DNA of 64,000 nucleotides from Gammaproteobacteria bacterium (GTDB lineage: Bacteria > Pseudomonadota > Gammaproteobacteria > HK1), in assembly GCA_021773645.1 (NCBI GenBank), contig JAJFJU010000026.1:124001-188000 (forward strand). The letters are read 5' to 3'. Made by a program: the position numbers and the translations under genes. The notes beneath the pieces were generated by a model. The model saw nothing but the letters and a program-made list of their open reading frames with translations, was not told the origin of the DNA and did no database searches. Each line of letters starts with the position of its first letter. Position 1 is the first letter of the stretch. Shown here piece after piece: positions 27,456 through 36,700 of this stretch.

Positions 27456-28409
27456 ATGGAAGGGAATACACGCGCAAAGGGGTTTTATCGCCCCGCAAGC
27501 CTTATCTTGAGCCTCATGCTGCTGGCTTTCCCGGTGCATGCTCAGGACGTGATCTGGGTTATCGCAAATCCAGAACACGCGGCCCACGGGCAATTCATCC
27601 AGGGGCTGCGCGATAGCCTTTCGAAAGCCACTCAGTCCATACCAACACTGCGCCTGCTGCGTCCCGCGGAGCTGGCAGGTATCTCGATCCCGGAACGCCC
27701 CATCCTATCCATTACCGTCGGCAGCCGGGCGGCAGAATTTCTTAACAAGGCGAAGCTGGAACCTCAGCGGGAACTACATGCGCTGATTCCTCAAGCGGCA
27801 TACCAAAAGCTCTATCCACAATGGAAAACAGATTCGTTAGCAAGCACACATTCCGCCATTTACGTGAATCAGCCGATATCGCGCCTGCTTCGTCTCGCCC
27901 GTCTGGTGCTGACGGACAGCCCCCGTATCGGGGTTCTGCTCGGCCCTTGGTCACGCATCCACGAAGATGAGCTAAAACGCACAGGCAAGGTAGTAAATAT
28001 TCACACCATAGGGGCCAAACGACAGTTAATCCCTGCCCTTCAGGGGATCTTGCCCCGCAGTAACCTGTTACTTGCCCTGCCCGATCCCACGGTATACAAC
28101 CGCTCAAGTGCCCATGCCGTGTTACTCAATAGTTATCGCCACCGCGTTCCTGTGCTGGCTTTTTCTCGCAGCTATACGCGCGCTGGGGCCCTGTTATCAC
28201 TCTATTCCACACCAGGGCAGATTGGTCGCCAGACCGGAGAACTGGTCACACGCATGGCAACGACGGGCGCATGGAAACTACCACCCCCCACTCATCCACA
28301 ATATTTCAGCATCAGCATTAATCGCCAAGTGGCCTACTCCATGGGGCTATCCCTAGCTACGGAATCTGAACTGAGCGTTCAGCTTAATGCCGGGAAGAGC
28401 TCACCATGA
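27456..28409 (+). CDS. Periplasmic substrate-binding protein without transporter genes (ABC_sub_bind-like)
   Basis: A 317-residue exported protein with a Sec signal (ASLILSLMLLAFPVHA, cleavage before QD). The body has an alternating alpha/beta layout of a type I binding protein: VIWVIANPEHAAHGQFIQGL, PILSITVGSRAAEF, RIGVLLGPWSRIHEDEL, NLLLALPDPTVYN and VPVLAFSRSYTRAGAL. It resembles the uncharacterised ABC transporter periplasmic component family PF04392. No permease or ATPase gene lies nearby. The gene is 37 bases after the receptor and its stop overlaps the kinase ATG by 4 bases, so a sensory rather than transport role is suggested, by inference. Confidence 0.75.
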   Translation: MEGNTRAKGFYRPASLILSLMLLAFPVHAQDVIWVIANPEHAAHGQFIQGLRDSLSKATQSIPTLRLLRPAELAGISIPERPILSITVGSRAAEFLNKAKLEPQRELHALIPQAAYQKLYPQWKTDSLASTHSAIYVNQPISRLLRLARLVLTDSPRIGVLLGPWSRIHEDELKRTGKVVNIHTIGAKRQLIPALQGILPRSNLLLALPDPTVYNRSSAHAVLLNSYRHRVPVLAFSRSYTRAGALLSLYSTPGQIGRQTGELVTRMATTGAWKLPPPTHPQYFSISINRQVAYSMGLSLATESELSVQLNAGKSSP

Positions 28410-31096
28410 ACAAGCTGGGGATCCGTACGCGCGTCATCCTGCTGGCCTTGGTGCCCTCGCTACTCATCGCATTGTCTCTGACCGTCATCTATACCCATCT
28501 ACGGGTCCTCGATCTGGAACGTGGGTTGGAAGAACAGGGCCGGGCTCTGGCCACATATCTCGCTCCTGCCAGCGAGTACGGAGTATTTTCCGGAAATCTG
28601 CGTGTACTTCAGGGACTTGCCAACGCAGCCATTGGAGATAGCCAGGTGCGTTCCGTACGCATCGAGAATCAGCGCAACGAAATATTGACCCACAGCGGCC
28701 CCCCCCCCCATAGCCACGCCGCGTTTAAAGCTAACCCGGGCACGCGCCCCATATTATTGGATTCACAGGATGGCCGGACTCTATTTATTCGCACCCCGGT
28801 ACTTTCGCACGAACTTGAGATCGTGGATTTCGCCCTTGATCCTGAGCCGATATCAAGCACATCTAGCCCTACTATCGGCTGGGTAACAGTAGAACTGACA
28901 CGCTCAAAGATGCTTAACAACAAGCGCCAAATTATTATTTTAAGCCTGTTGATCATGTTGCTAGGGGCCGGTTTCATCATCATCCTTGCCCTGCGCTGGA
29001 GCAGGGGGATCGTGCAACCCATATCCCACCTTACCCAAGCAGTAGAACAACTGGAAAATGGCCAACTGGATACACGGGTAAGCCTGGAGGGTGAGGGTGA
29101 ATTACAACGCCTACAAGGCAGCATCAACACTATGGCCCGCTCCCTGCAAACAGCACAGCATGACCTCCAAGAGAAAGTAGATGCCGCAACCCGCCATCTA
29201 CGCGAAACCCTGCGCACGGCGGAGTCGCAAAATATTGAACTGGAGGCGGCCAAGGAACAGGCACTTGCTGCCAGCAGAGAAAAATCCAACTTTCTCACCC
29301 ATATGAGCCACGAGCTGCGTACCCCACTCAACGGGGTGTTGGGCTACTGTAAGTTGCTGGATGCCAGCCCGCTCGATCCGGAACAGCGTGACTACGCCGA
29401 GATCATCCACAACTCCAGCCAAAATCTGCTGCGCCAGATCAATGAACTACTGGATTTATCCCGTATCGAGGCGGGACGAATCGATCTGGAATGCACTGAG
29501 TTTCACATGGGCGAATGCATTGAGGATGTACTCGACCTGCTGGCACCGAGTGCACATGCCAAGGGTCTGGAACTGGTTTACTTCATAGCCTCGGATATCC
29601 CGCACTGCTGCCAAGGGGACCCTTTGAGAATTCGCCAAGTGGTGCTCAACCTGGTGGCCAACGCCATCAAATTCACCACTGCCGGTAGCGTCATTGTCAG
29701 CCTCACTCATGCCGATGAGGAATCCGACACCATGGGCATCGAGATCAGCGTAAGTGATACCGGCACCGGTATCCCCGAGGCGCTACAGCAACGCATTTTT
29801 GATCCCTACCAACAGACCGAGCGGGAACACCAGGCCGAAGGCAGCGGCCTCGGGCTCGCTATTTCGGCAAAACTAGCGGCCTCCATGGACGGTGACATCC
29901 GAGTCGAAAGTGTCGCGGGAGAGGGCTCTACTTTCATCTTTTCACTGCGCTGCTGTCATCTGCCACCCCCCGTCTATGAGCAGAGTGAGCTCGAGGGCAG
30001 CCGCGTATTGCTCTATGTGCCGCATCCCTTTGCACGCATGTCGATACGCGAGCAAATGCGCAACTGGGGCATACAGGTTAGAGAGATTCGCACCCTGGAT
30101 GCCTCTACAAAGGGGCACGCCCACGGACAGAATCGGCGGGCCCACCCCGACTGTGTGATCCTGGATCTGAGTCGTGAGGACGACAAACAACAAATCCTCG
30201 ACCGCATGACACTGTCGTGCCCGGTATTGATACTCGATCATCGGGACTCGGCACTTAGACAGCACAACGGCGAGCCCTGCGCCTTCGTGAGAAAACCCGT
30301 ACGCAACGCAGAGCTACGGCTACAACTACAGCAGCTAACAGGATCGGTAGAGAAATCGAAACCCGAGCCGATATCCCGAGACCAAAACACGCCGCAGCCA
30401 CACTCGGGAGCCCACGTGCTGTTGGTGGAAGATAATCTAGTCAATCGAAAACTCGCCACCACTTTATTGGAAAATCTTGGCATCCGGGTCAGCCAGGCTG
30501 GCACCGGCCAAGAGGCCCTAGAGGCCTTCTTCCATCACCGCTTTGACCTGATATTGATGGATTTACAGCTGCCCGATCGGGATGGCCTGTGGCTGACCGA
30601 ACGCCTGCATGTACTGGAGTCCGGCTCCCGCCATACCCCTATCATCGCACTCAGCGCCGATGCCATGCCCGAGACCCAAACCCAAGCGATCGCTGCTGGT
30701 ATGGATGCCTTTCTTAGTAAACCGCTGGATCGCAAGACGCTCCATCAAACCCTGGCGCGATGGTTACCCGTTCGGGCATCAGCCCCGGGAGCAATCCCTG
30801 ATACGCCCGTCCAAAACACTGACCAATCCTCGCTGGAGACGGATCTGGCGGCCTTATTGCGAAAAGACCTAAAGCCACGTCCTAGCAAAATCAACGCAGC
30901 CCTTAAAGCCAAGGATTGGCGCACTCTCCGTGAGGAAGTTCACACCATTGCCGGTGGAGCGGCATGCTGTGGTGCGATGCAACTGAAATCTGCTGCTAGT
31001 GCCTTAGAACAAACCATTGTTGATGAGGAGTTTGGGAGTATCGCAGACGACGTGGAGCAGTTATTACGGGAGATCGACGAGCAGCTAGAGAACTAA
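28406..31096 (+). CDS. barA: BarA/GacS-type hybrid sensor histidine kinase
   Basis: An 896-residue hybrid kinase. TM1 (about 9-29), a periplasmic loop of about 140 residues with LEEQGRALATYLAPASEYGVFSGN, TM2 (about 173-193), HAMP, then HisKA with His302 in THMSHELRTPLNGVLG. The ATPase has the N box VVLNLVANAIKFT and G boxes VSDTGTGIP and GSGLGLAIS. A degenerate receiver (about 530-645) is followed by a true receiver with Asp719 (LILMDLQLPDRDG) and an HPt with His846 (VHTIAGGAACCG). This is the BarA/GacS phosphorelay layout, which normally signals to UvrY/GacA and the Csr system; that partner is not in this window. It overlaps the binding-protein gene by 4 bases. Confidence 0.92.
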   Translation: MNKLGIRTRVILLALVPSLLIALSLTVIYTHLRVLDLERGLEEQGRALATYLAPASEYGVFSGNLRVLQGLANAAIGDSQVRSVRIENQRNEILTHSGPPPHSHAAFKANPGTRPILLDSQDGRTLFIRTPVLSHELEIVDFALDPEPISSTSSPTIGWVTVELTRSKMLNNKRQIIILSLLIMLLGAGFIIILALRWSRGIVQPISHLTQAVEQLENGQLDTRVSLEGEGELQRLQGSINTMARSLQTAQHDLQEKVDAATRHLRETLRTAESQNIELEAAKEQALAASREKSNFLTHMSHELRTPLNGVLGYCKLLDASPLDPEQRDYAEIIHNSSQNLLRQINELLDLSRIEAGRIDLECTEFHMGECIEDVLDLLAPSAHAKGLELVYFIASDIPHCCQGDPLRIRQVVLNLVANAIKFTTAGSVIVSLTHADEESDTMGIEISVSDTGTGIPEALQQRIFDPYQQTEREHQAEGSGLGLAISAKLAASMDGDIRVESVAGEGSTFIFSLRCCHLPPPVYEQSELEGSRVLLYVPHPFARMSIREQMRNWGIQVREIRTLDASTKGHAHGQNRRAHPDCVILDLSREDDKQQILDRMTLSCPVLILDHRDSALRQHNGEPCAFVRKPVRNAELRLQLQQLTGSVEKSKPEPISRDQNTPQPHSGAHVLLVEDNLVNRKLATTLLENLGIRVSQAGTGQEALEAFFHHRFDLILMDLQLPDRDGLWLTERLHVLESGSRHTPIIALSADAMPETQTQAIAAGMDAFLSKPLDRKTLHQTLARWLPVRASAPGAIPDTPVQNTDQSSLETDLAALLRKDLKPRPSKINAALKAKDWRTLREEVHTIAGGAACCGAMQLKSAASALEQTIVDEEFGSIADDVEQLLREIDEQLEN

Positions 31097-31119
31097 ACTC
31101 TGGTTTAATCAGACTTCTC

Positions 31120-31587
31120 TTAAAGCGATAGCGAATAAACCAGTGCATCCTCGCGCACATCGGCACCCGGATAGTAGCCACGACGGCGGCCAATCTGGCT
31201 GAAACCGAAACGCTCATACAGGCGGCAAGCCACCGTGTTGGAAGGCCGTACCTCGAGAAACATCACCTTCGCACCATGCTCGCGGGCAATATCCAGCATT
31301 TTCTCCAGCATTTGTCTGCCGTAGCCCTGCCCTTGATAGGCAGGGTCCGCGCACAGGTTGAGCATATGGGACTCACCCGCCGCCACCGAAAGCACGCCGT
31401 AGGCAAAGATAGTGTCCCGATTGGCCAACACCCAATTTGAGTAGCCGGCCGCAAACAAGCAATCGGCAAAGGTGCTTTTAGACCATGGATAGGGATAGGC
31501 GGCACATTCAATACGCCAGATATTGGTCACATCGGCCATGGCCATAGGCCGCGGCAAAGCCAATGCCGAAGCCATGACTGCGCTCAT
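31120..31587 (-). CDS. rimI: Ribosomal protein S18 alanine N-acetyltransferase
   Basis: A 155-residue GNAT acetyltransferase. The acetyl-CoA motif is NLCADPAYQGQGYGRQMLEKML, followed by MFLEVRPSNTVACRLYERFGF and RRGYYPG..REDALVYSLSL, characteristic of RimI. The N-terminus has IECAAYPYPWSKSTF. The ATG at 31587 overlaps the stop of the uracil-DNA glycosylase by one base (TAATG), so the pair is coupled. RimI acetylates the N-terminus of S18. Confidence 0.93.
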   Translation of the reverse strand: MSAVMASALALPRPMAMADVTNIWRIECAAYPYPWSKSTFADCLFAAGYSNWVLANRDTIFAYGVLSVAAGESHMLNLCADPAYQGQGYGRQMLEKMLDIAREHGAKVMFLEVRPSNTVACRLYERFGFSQIGRRRGYYPGADVREDALVYSLSL

Positions 31588-32249
31588 TATTCGGTTAACA
31601 CCGAACGCGCAAGCAGCAGATCTTGCCAGGCCTTCTTTTTCTGCAAAGGCGCACGTAATAAGTACGCCGGATGGTAGGTCACTACCAGTGGGGTATCGTT
31701 ATCTCCGTAGGAATGCAGCTCCCCACGCAACCGTGCCAACGGCAACTTGGTGTCGAGCAATCTCTGTGCTGCCACCAGGCCCACCGCAAGAATAATCCCC
31801 GGATTAATGAGTTCCATCTGACGGCGCAGATAGGGCGCGCAATGGCTCGCCTCCTCGGGCGTGGGATTGCGGTTGTCCGGCGGCCGACATTTCAGGATAT
31901 TGGCAATGTAGACATCCTGACGCGCCAGTCCCATGGCCAACAGCATGGCATCGAGCAATTTCCCGGAACGCCCGACAAAGGGCTCACCCCGAAGATCCTC
32001 TTGCTCCCCCGGCGCCTCCCCCACAATCATCCAGCGGGCCGCACGATCGCCCACGCCGAAGACCGTTTGGGTGCGGCTACGATGTAGATCGCAGCCCGTG
32101 CACGCCGCCACCCGCTGCTCTAATTCGCTCCAGCCCGGTGCTTCCATCACTGTTTCAGAGGCCTCATCCGGCAACGACTCCGCGACACCACGAGGCACCC
32201 AGCGGGCGATCCCCATAGCTGCTAAACACTGTCGCTTGCGCGCATCCAT
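31587..32249 (-). CDS. Uracil-DNA glycosylase, family 4 (iron-sulfur)
   Basis: A 220-residue family 4 UDG that removes uracil from DNA. Motif 1 reads VGEAPGEQEDLRGEPFVGRSGKLLD with Glu and Asp at the active site. Iron-sulfur cysteines are seen in CTGCDLH, in ANILKCRPPDNRNPTPEE and in SHCAPYL. The late motif VTYHPAYLLR carries the catalytic His. An N-terminal extension of about 45 residues precedes the first cysteine. AGGGGA lies 7 bases before the start, and the gene begins 14 bases beyond leuA. Confidence 0.93.
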   Translation of the reverse strand: MDARKRQCLAAMGIARWVPRGVAESLPDEASETVMEAPGWSELEQRVAACTGCDLHRSRTQTVFGVGDRAARWMIVGEAPGEQEDLRGEPFVGRSGKLLDAMLLAMGLARQDVYIANILKCRPPDNRNPTPEEASHCAPYLRRQMELINPGIILAVGLVAAQRLLDTKLPLARLRGELHSYGDNDTPLVVTYHPAYLLRAPLQKKKAWQDLLLARSVLTE

Positions 32250-32263
32250 GGGGCATTCCCCTG

Positions 32264-33799
32264 CTAGACCTGCGGGTGAGTACGAACTACCGGACGCAGG
32301 ATCTTATTGAGCGCATTAAGGTAGGCCTTGGCTGAGGCAATCACGATATCTGTATCCGCCCCCTGTCCGTTGGCTATATGCCCACCCTTCTCCACTCGCA
32401 CCGTTACCTCACCCTGGGAGTCGGTACCACTGGTGATGTTATTCACCGAGTAGAGCAACAGATCGCAATCACTTTTCACCTCTGTCTCAATAGCCTTGAA
32501 AGCGGCATCCACAGGGCCGCTACCCTCGGCCTCAGCAGATTTTTCCTCGCCATCCACGCTCAAGGTAATACGCGCCAATGGCGTCTCACCGGTCTCGGAA
32601 CACACTTTCAAGGTGAGCAGCTTAAAGCGCTCGTTTTCACCCTCAAGACGGGAGTCGGTAACCAAGGCCTGTAGGTCGTCATCGAAGATTTCATGCTTCT
32701 TGTCGGCGAGGTCCTTGAAACGGGCAAAGGCATCGTTCAACTCCTCTGCCGAGGCCAATTCGATACCCAATTGTTCCAGCCGCGAACGAAAGGCGTTTCT
32801 ACCGGAATGCTTGCCCAACACCATACGGTTGGCACTCCAACCCACATCCTCGGCGCGCATGATCTCGTAGGTCTCGCGACTCTTCAGCACCCCGTCTTGA
32901 TGGATCCCGGCCTCATGGGCGAAGGCATTGATGCCCACGATGGCTTTATTGGGCTGTACCGGAAAGCCGGTAATGGTCGATACCAGACGGGAACAAGGCA
33001 CCAGCTGAGTGCTATCCACCCGAGCCTCACAAGAAAACTCGTCCTTGCGGGTGCGCATGGCCATGACGATCTCTTCCAGCGCGGCATTGCCCGCACGCTC
33101 ACCCAGACCGTTGATGGTGCATTCCACCTGCCGCGCACCGTGATCTACCGCCGCCAGAGAGTTGGCCACCGCCAGGCCCAAGTCATTGTGGCAATGCACT
33201 GAAAATATCGCCTTATCGGAATTGGGAACGCGCTCCCGCAGGGTCTGGATCAAGGCTCCAAAACGGTGTGGCAAGGCATAGCCCACGGTATCCGGAATAT
33301 TCACCGTACGGGCTCCCGCGGCGATCACCGCCTCGATCACCCGGCACAGAAAATCAGTCTCAGAGCGCCCGGCATCCTCCGGCGAAAACTCCACATCATC
33401 GGTATAGCGAAGCGCACGCTTCACCGCCCGCACGGCCGCCTCTACCACCTCATCAGGCGTCATCCGCAACTTGTCCCGCATGTGAATGGGCGAAGTGGCG
33501 AGAAAAGTATGAATACGCGGGGCAGCGGCGTCTTTCAATGCCTCACCAGCACGGTCAATATCCCCATCCAGGGTGCGCGCCAGCCCACACACGGCGCTGT
33601 CTTTCACCAGTCTGGCCACCGCCTCAACGGCAGCAAAATCGCCTGGGCTGGCAGCCGGAAATCCCGCCTCAATAATATCCACGTGCATACGCTCCAGCGC
33701 CGTGGCGATGCGCAATTTTTCATCCTGATTCATGGAGGCACCAGGGCTCTGCTCGCCATCGCGCAAGGTGGTATCGAAAATAATGAGTTTATCGGTCAT
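32264..33799 (-). CDS. leuA: 2-isopropylmalate synthase
   Basis: A 511-residue LeuA, first committed enzyme of leucine synthesis, joining 2-oxoisovalerate and acetyl-CoA. The start [16 protein letters not shown], metal site [14 protein letters not shown] with [18 protein letters not shown], and [15 protein letters not shown] are present. The C-terminal LeuA regulatory (allosteric) domain, about 390-505, is intact, so feedback inhibition by leucine is expected. AGAGGA lies 8 bases before the ATG. That ribosome site is inside an inverted repeat of the leader (see 33802-33946). Confidence 0.97.
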   Translation of the reverse strand: MTDKLIIFDTTLRDGEQSPGASMNQDEKLRIATALERMHVDIIEAGFPAASPGDFAAVEAVARLVKDSAVCGLARTLDGDIDRAGEALKDAAAPRIHTFLATSPIHMRDKLRMTPDEVVEAAVRAVKRALRYTDDVEFSPEDAGRSETDFLCRVIEAVIAAGARTVNIPDTVGYALPHRFGALIQTLRERVPNSDKAIFSVHCHNDLGLAVANSLAAVDHGARQVECTINGLGERAGNAALEEIVMAMRTRKDEFSCEARVDSTQLVPCSRLVSTITGFPVQPNKAIVGINAFAHEAGIHQDGVLKSRETYEIMRAEDVGWSANRMVLGKHSGRNAFRSRLEQLGIELASAEELNDAFARFKDLADKKHEIFDDDLQALVTDSRLEGENERFKLLTLKVCSETGETPLARITLSVDGEEKSAEAEGSGPVDAAFKAIETEVKSDCDLLLYSVNNITSGTDSQGEVTVRVEKGGHIANGQGADTDIVIASAKAYLNALNKILRPVVRTHPQV

Positions 33800-33801
33800 T
33801 T

Positions 33802-33946
33802 CTAAAATCCTCTGGACAGCGGATTAAATCCGCCATCAAGATATTAGGGCAGACAATCCAGAGGCAGGATTGTGCCTCCGCTTGTTTTACTTTGGGTGGT
33901 CCGCCAAGGAACCTGATGTGGAGAGACTATGACTGCCCTAGGGCAG
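33802..33946 (-). promoter_or_regulatory. Candidate leucine attenuator with ribosome-site occlusion
   Basis: Four alternative pairings can be drawn on the minus strand. CTGCCC (33946-33941), overlapping the last leader codons, pairs with GGGCAG (33938-33933). GGGCAG can instead pair with a second CTGCCC (33852-33847). CCTCTGGA (33864-33857) pairs with TCCAGAGG (33816-33809), which covers the leuA ribosome site and is followed by ATTTTAG; the short stem GCGGATT/AATCCGC (33833-33819) sits inside it. GAGGCA/TGCCTC (33878-33861) and ACAATCC/GGATTGT (33873-33853) exclude one another. This fits leader-peptide control of leuA. Confidence 0.6.
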
Positions 33947-34030
33947 CAGTCGTAGCAGGGCAGGAACGAGGCACGCAGCAGCCACCACGGGGGCAACGGG
34001 AAATACACAAGGTGTTGTCGTGCGGCTCAT
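33938..34030 (-). CDS. leuL: Leader peptide upstream of leuA
   Basis: A 30-codon reading frame, ATG at 34030 and TAG at 33940-33938. It begins MSRTTTPCVFPVAPVV and ends ACLVPALLRLLP. Five Leu codons (CTC, CTG, CTA, CTG, CTG) fall in the last ten positions and five Val codons lie upstream. The stop sits inside the first hairpin of the candidate attenuator. No ribosome site precedes it, but the -10 element of a good promoter ends 8 bases before the ATG, so the RNA may begin at or near the start codon. Function is inferred from composition and position. Confidence 0.65.
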   Translation of the reverse strand: MSRTTTPCVFPVAPVVAAACLVPALLRLLP

Positions 34031-34038
34031 GGGGTAGA

Positions 34039-34067
34039 AATATAACGGGATTTCTGCGGCTTTCCAA
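34039..34067 (-). promoter_or_regulatory. Sigma-70 promoter for leuA and its leader
   Basis: TTGGAA (34067-34062), 17 bases, TATATT (34044-34039) on the minus strand, directly downstream of the pssA stop codon. The transcript would start near 34032, at the leader peptide ATG. It gives leuA its own regulated transcription although it follows pssA. Confidence 0.65.
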
Positions 34068-34074
34068 GTTGCGA

Positions 34075-34866
34075 CTAATGACCAGTTTTTGTCCGTGGCG
34101 TAGCAACATCCCCAGAGTGCCCGGTTACTTTACGCTCGGCACGGCGGCGACGAATTTGGGAAAGGGTCAAAATCGGTCCCGACAGCGCATACACCAGGGC
34201 AGTACCAAACAGCACCTCGGGTGGGCCCAGCGAAACCAGCACAAACAGCAGCACCACGATCATCAGCGCTACAAAAGGCACCCGCTCGCGCAGATTGAAT
34301 TCCTTGAAGCTGTGGTAGCGGATATTGCTCACCATCAACACCGCAGCCAGCACCGCGATGGCGAATACCAGTGCTGCCAGGCTCTCACCCTTGACCTGAT
34401 AGACCTCACCCACCCAGATTAGTCCAGCAATAAGCGCTGCGGCCGCTGGACTGGCAAGCCCCTGGAAATAACGTTTGTCGGCAATCCCTACCTGAGTGTT
34501 AAAGCGCGCTAGACGCAATGCCACCGCCGCGGTATAGAAGAAGGCCCCGACCCAACCCAGAGTGCCAAGGGATGCCAGCGCCCACAGGTAGGCCACTAAT
34601 GCTGGAGCAACGCCAAAGGCCACCATATCCGAGAGACTGTCGTATTCCGCCCCGAAAGCACTTTGAGTATTGGTCATACGGGCCACGCGCCCGTCGAGCC
34701 CATCAAGAATCATGGCAATAAAGATCGCGATAGCAGCTGTACTAAAGCGCCCTTCCATCGCCGAAATAATGGCGAAGAAGCCGGAAAACAGGGCTGCCGT
34801 GGTAAACAGATTGGGTAGCAGGTAAATCCCGCGACGACGTTTGGTCGATGTCGATGCAGTACTCAT
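34075..34866 (-). CDS. pssA: CDP-diacylglycerol-serine O-phosphatidyltransferase
   Basis: A 263-residue integral membrane enzyme of the CDP-alcohol phosphatidyltransferase family. The complete signature D-x2-DG-x2-AR-x8-G-x3-D-x3-D is seen in DGLDGRVARMTNTQSAFGAEYDSLSD. Hydrophobic helices follow through residue 240. It makes phosphatidylserine from CDP-diacylglycerol and serine; length and N-terminus (GIYLLPNLFTTAALFSGFFAII) match the type II (Bacillus-like) PssA. It follows the psd-like gene by 71 bases. The C-terminal tail (RRRRAERKVTGHSG) is basic. Confidence 0.95.
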   Translation of the reverse strand: MSTASTSTKRRRGIYLLPNLFTTAALFSGFFAIISAMEGRFSTAAIAIFIAMILDGLDGRVARMTNTQSAFGAEYDSLSDMVAFGVAPALVAYLWALASLGTLGWVGAFFYTAAVALRLARFNTQVGIADKRYFQGLASPAAAALIAGLIWVGEVYQVKGESLAALVFAIAVLAAVLMVSNIRYHSFKEFNLRERVPFVALMIVVLLFVLVSLGPPEVLFGTALVYALSGPILTLSQIRRRRAERKVTGHSGDVATPRTKTGH

Positions 34867-34937
34867 TAAACCTTAACCTCGGAACAGATGTGCCAAGAAC
34901 ATAGGACCATCATACCCCGCCGTGGAGCAAGCGACAC

Positions 34938-35552
34938 TCAAGCTTCCTCCCGCACCAGGGTCGCAAGCACACCTGAGCCCGCCATGATCCGCTCACCAAT
35001 AACCACATCGAAGCATGAAGTCGTAGGTACCAGCAATTCAAAATGCCGTGCCCAGTATACGAAGCCACAGCGCTGCCCCTGACCAATACGTTCTCCAGGC
35101 GAGAAGCTGAAACGGCAATGAAAGAACGGCGTGGTGCCCACTAAGCGGAACACCACATCGTCCCCCTCATCGGTCTGAATCCAGGCCGTATATTGCCGTT
35201 GTTTAGGATCATTGGGGAGCGCTTCCCCAAGCCAGACTTCCTGTACTGTGCCCTCGGTGGGACTACGCAGACTAGAAATACCTGGGAGAGAAAGCCGCAT
35301 AACGAGACGCCGCAAGGTCTTGCCGAGATGCCCCTCCTCGGTTTGAGCCATCGCCTCAACGCGGCCATCGACCGCCGCCAACACTGCTAGCGGCAGGGCT
35401 GGAATCGTACGTTTGGGAAAGTGGAAAACACTAAGCAGCAGCGCTACCAAGAGCCAGAGGGGAAGTGAGCTATACAAGCCGTAGCCAAAACCCACCCCTA
35501 GCGCCAGACCACCAACAAGGGCTAGAGGGAAAATGCCTTCACGCGCCAACAC
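34938..35552 (-). CDS. Phosphatidylserine decarboxylase-like protein lacking the catalytic residues
   Basis: About 204 residues from a GTG at 35552. Position between ilvC and pssA, length, an N-terminal membrane hairpin after AREGIFPLALVGG, and the C-terminal GERIMAGSGVLATL all fit the short (type II) phosphatidylserine decarboxylase. However, SPADGKV is replaced by AAVDGRV, the usual CHVNRAP by GISSLRSP, and the self-cleavage FGSR by VYWAR, which has no serine. It therefore should not form the pyruvoyl cofactor. Nothing suggests a frameshift: the frame is open and well composed. The start is uncertain, because upstream codons run through the palindrome after ilvC. Its real role is unknown; it may bind PssA or lipid. 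Confidence 0.65.
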   Translation of the reverse strand: MLAREGIFPLALVGGLALGVGFGYGLYSSLPLWLLVALLLSVFHFPKRTIPALPLAVLAAVDGRVEAMAQTEEGHLGKTLRRLVMRLSLPGISSLRSPTEGTVQEVWLGEALPNDPKQRQYTAWIQTDEGDDVVFRLVGTTPFFHCRFSFSPGERIGQGQRCGFVYWARHFELLVPTTSCFDVVIGERIMAGSGVLATLVREEA

Positions 35553-35589
35553 TGGGAATAGGTCCAGTCGAATAAGCAAGCCACTGCAA

Positions 35590-35617
35590 TCCGGTGGGCT
35601 GTTAACAGCCCACCGGA
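35590..35617. other. Perfect 28-base palindrome after ilvC
   Basis: TCCGGTGGGCTGTT at 35590-35603 is followed at once by its exact reverse complement to 35617. It lies 7 bases after the ilvC stop codon. In RNA it gives a very stable stem, but no T run follows on the minus strand, so it is not a typical intrinsic terminator. It could be a processing or 3' protection hairpin for ilvBNC mRNA, or a protein-binding site. Confidence 0.7.
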
Positions 35618-35624
35618 AGAGCAA

Positions 35625-36644
<1,020 letters not shown>

Positions 36645-36700
36645 TTATCTCGTCTAGGAAGGGCCCGAAACGGGCGTTGTCTGGGCTAAGTGTCAGGCCG

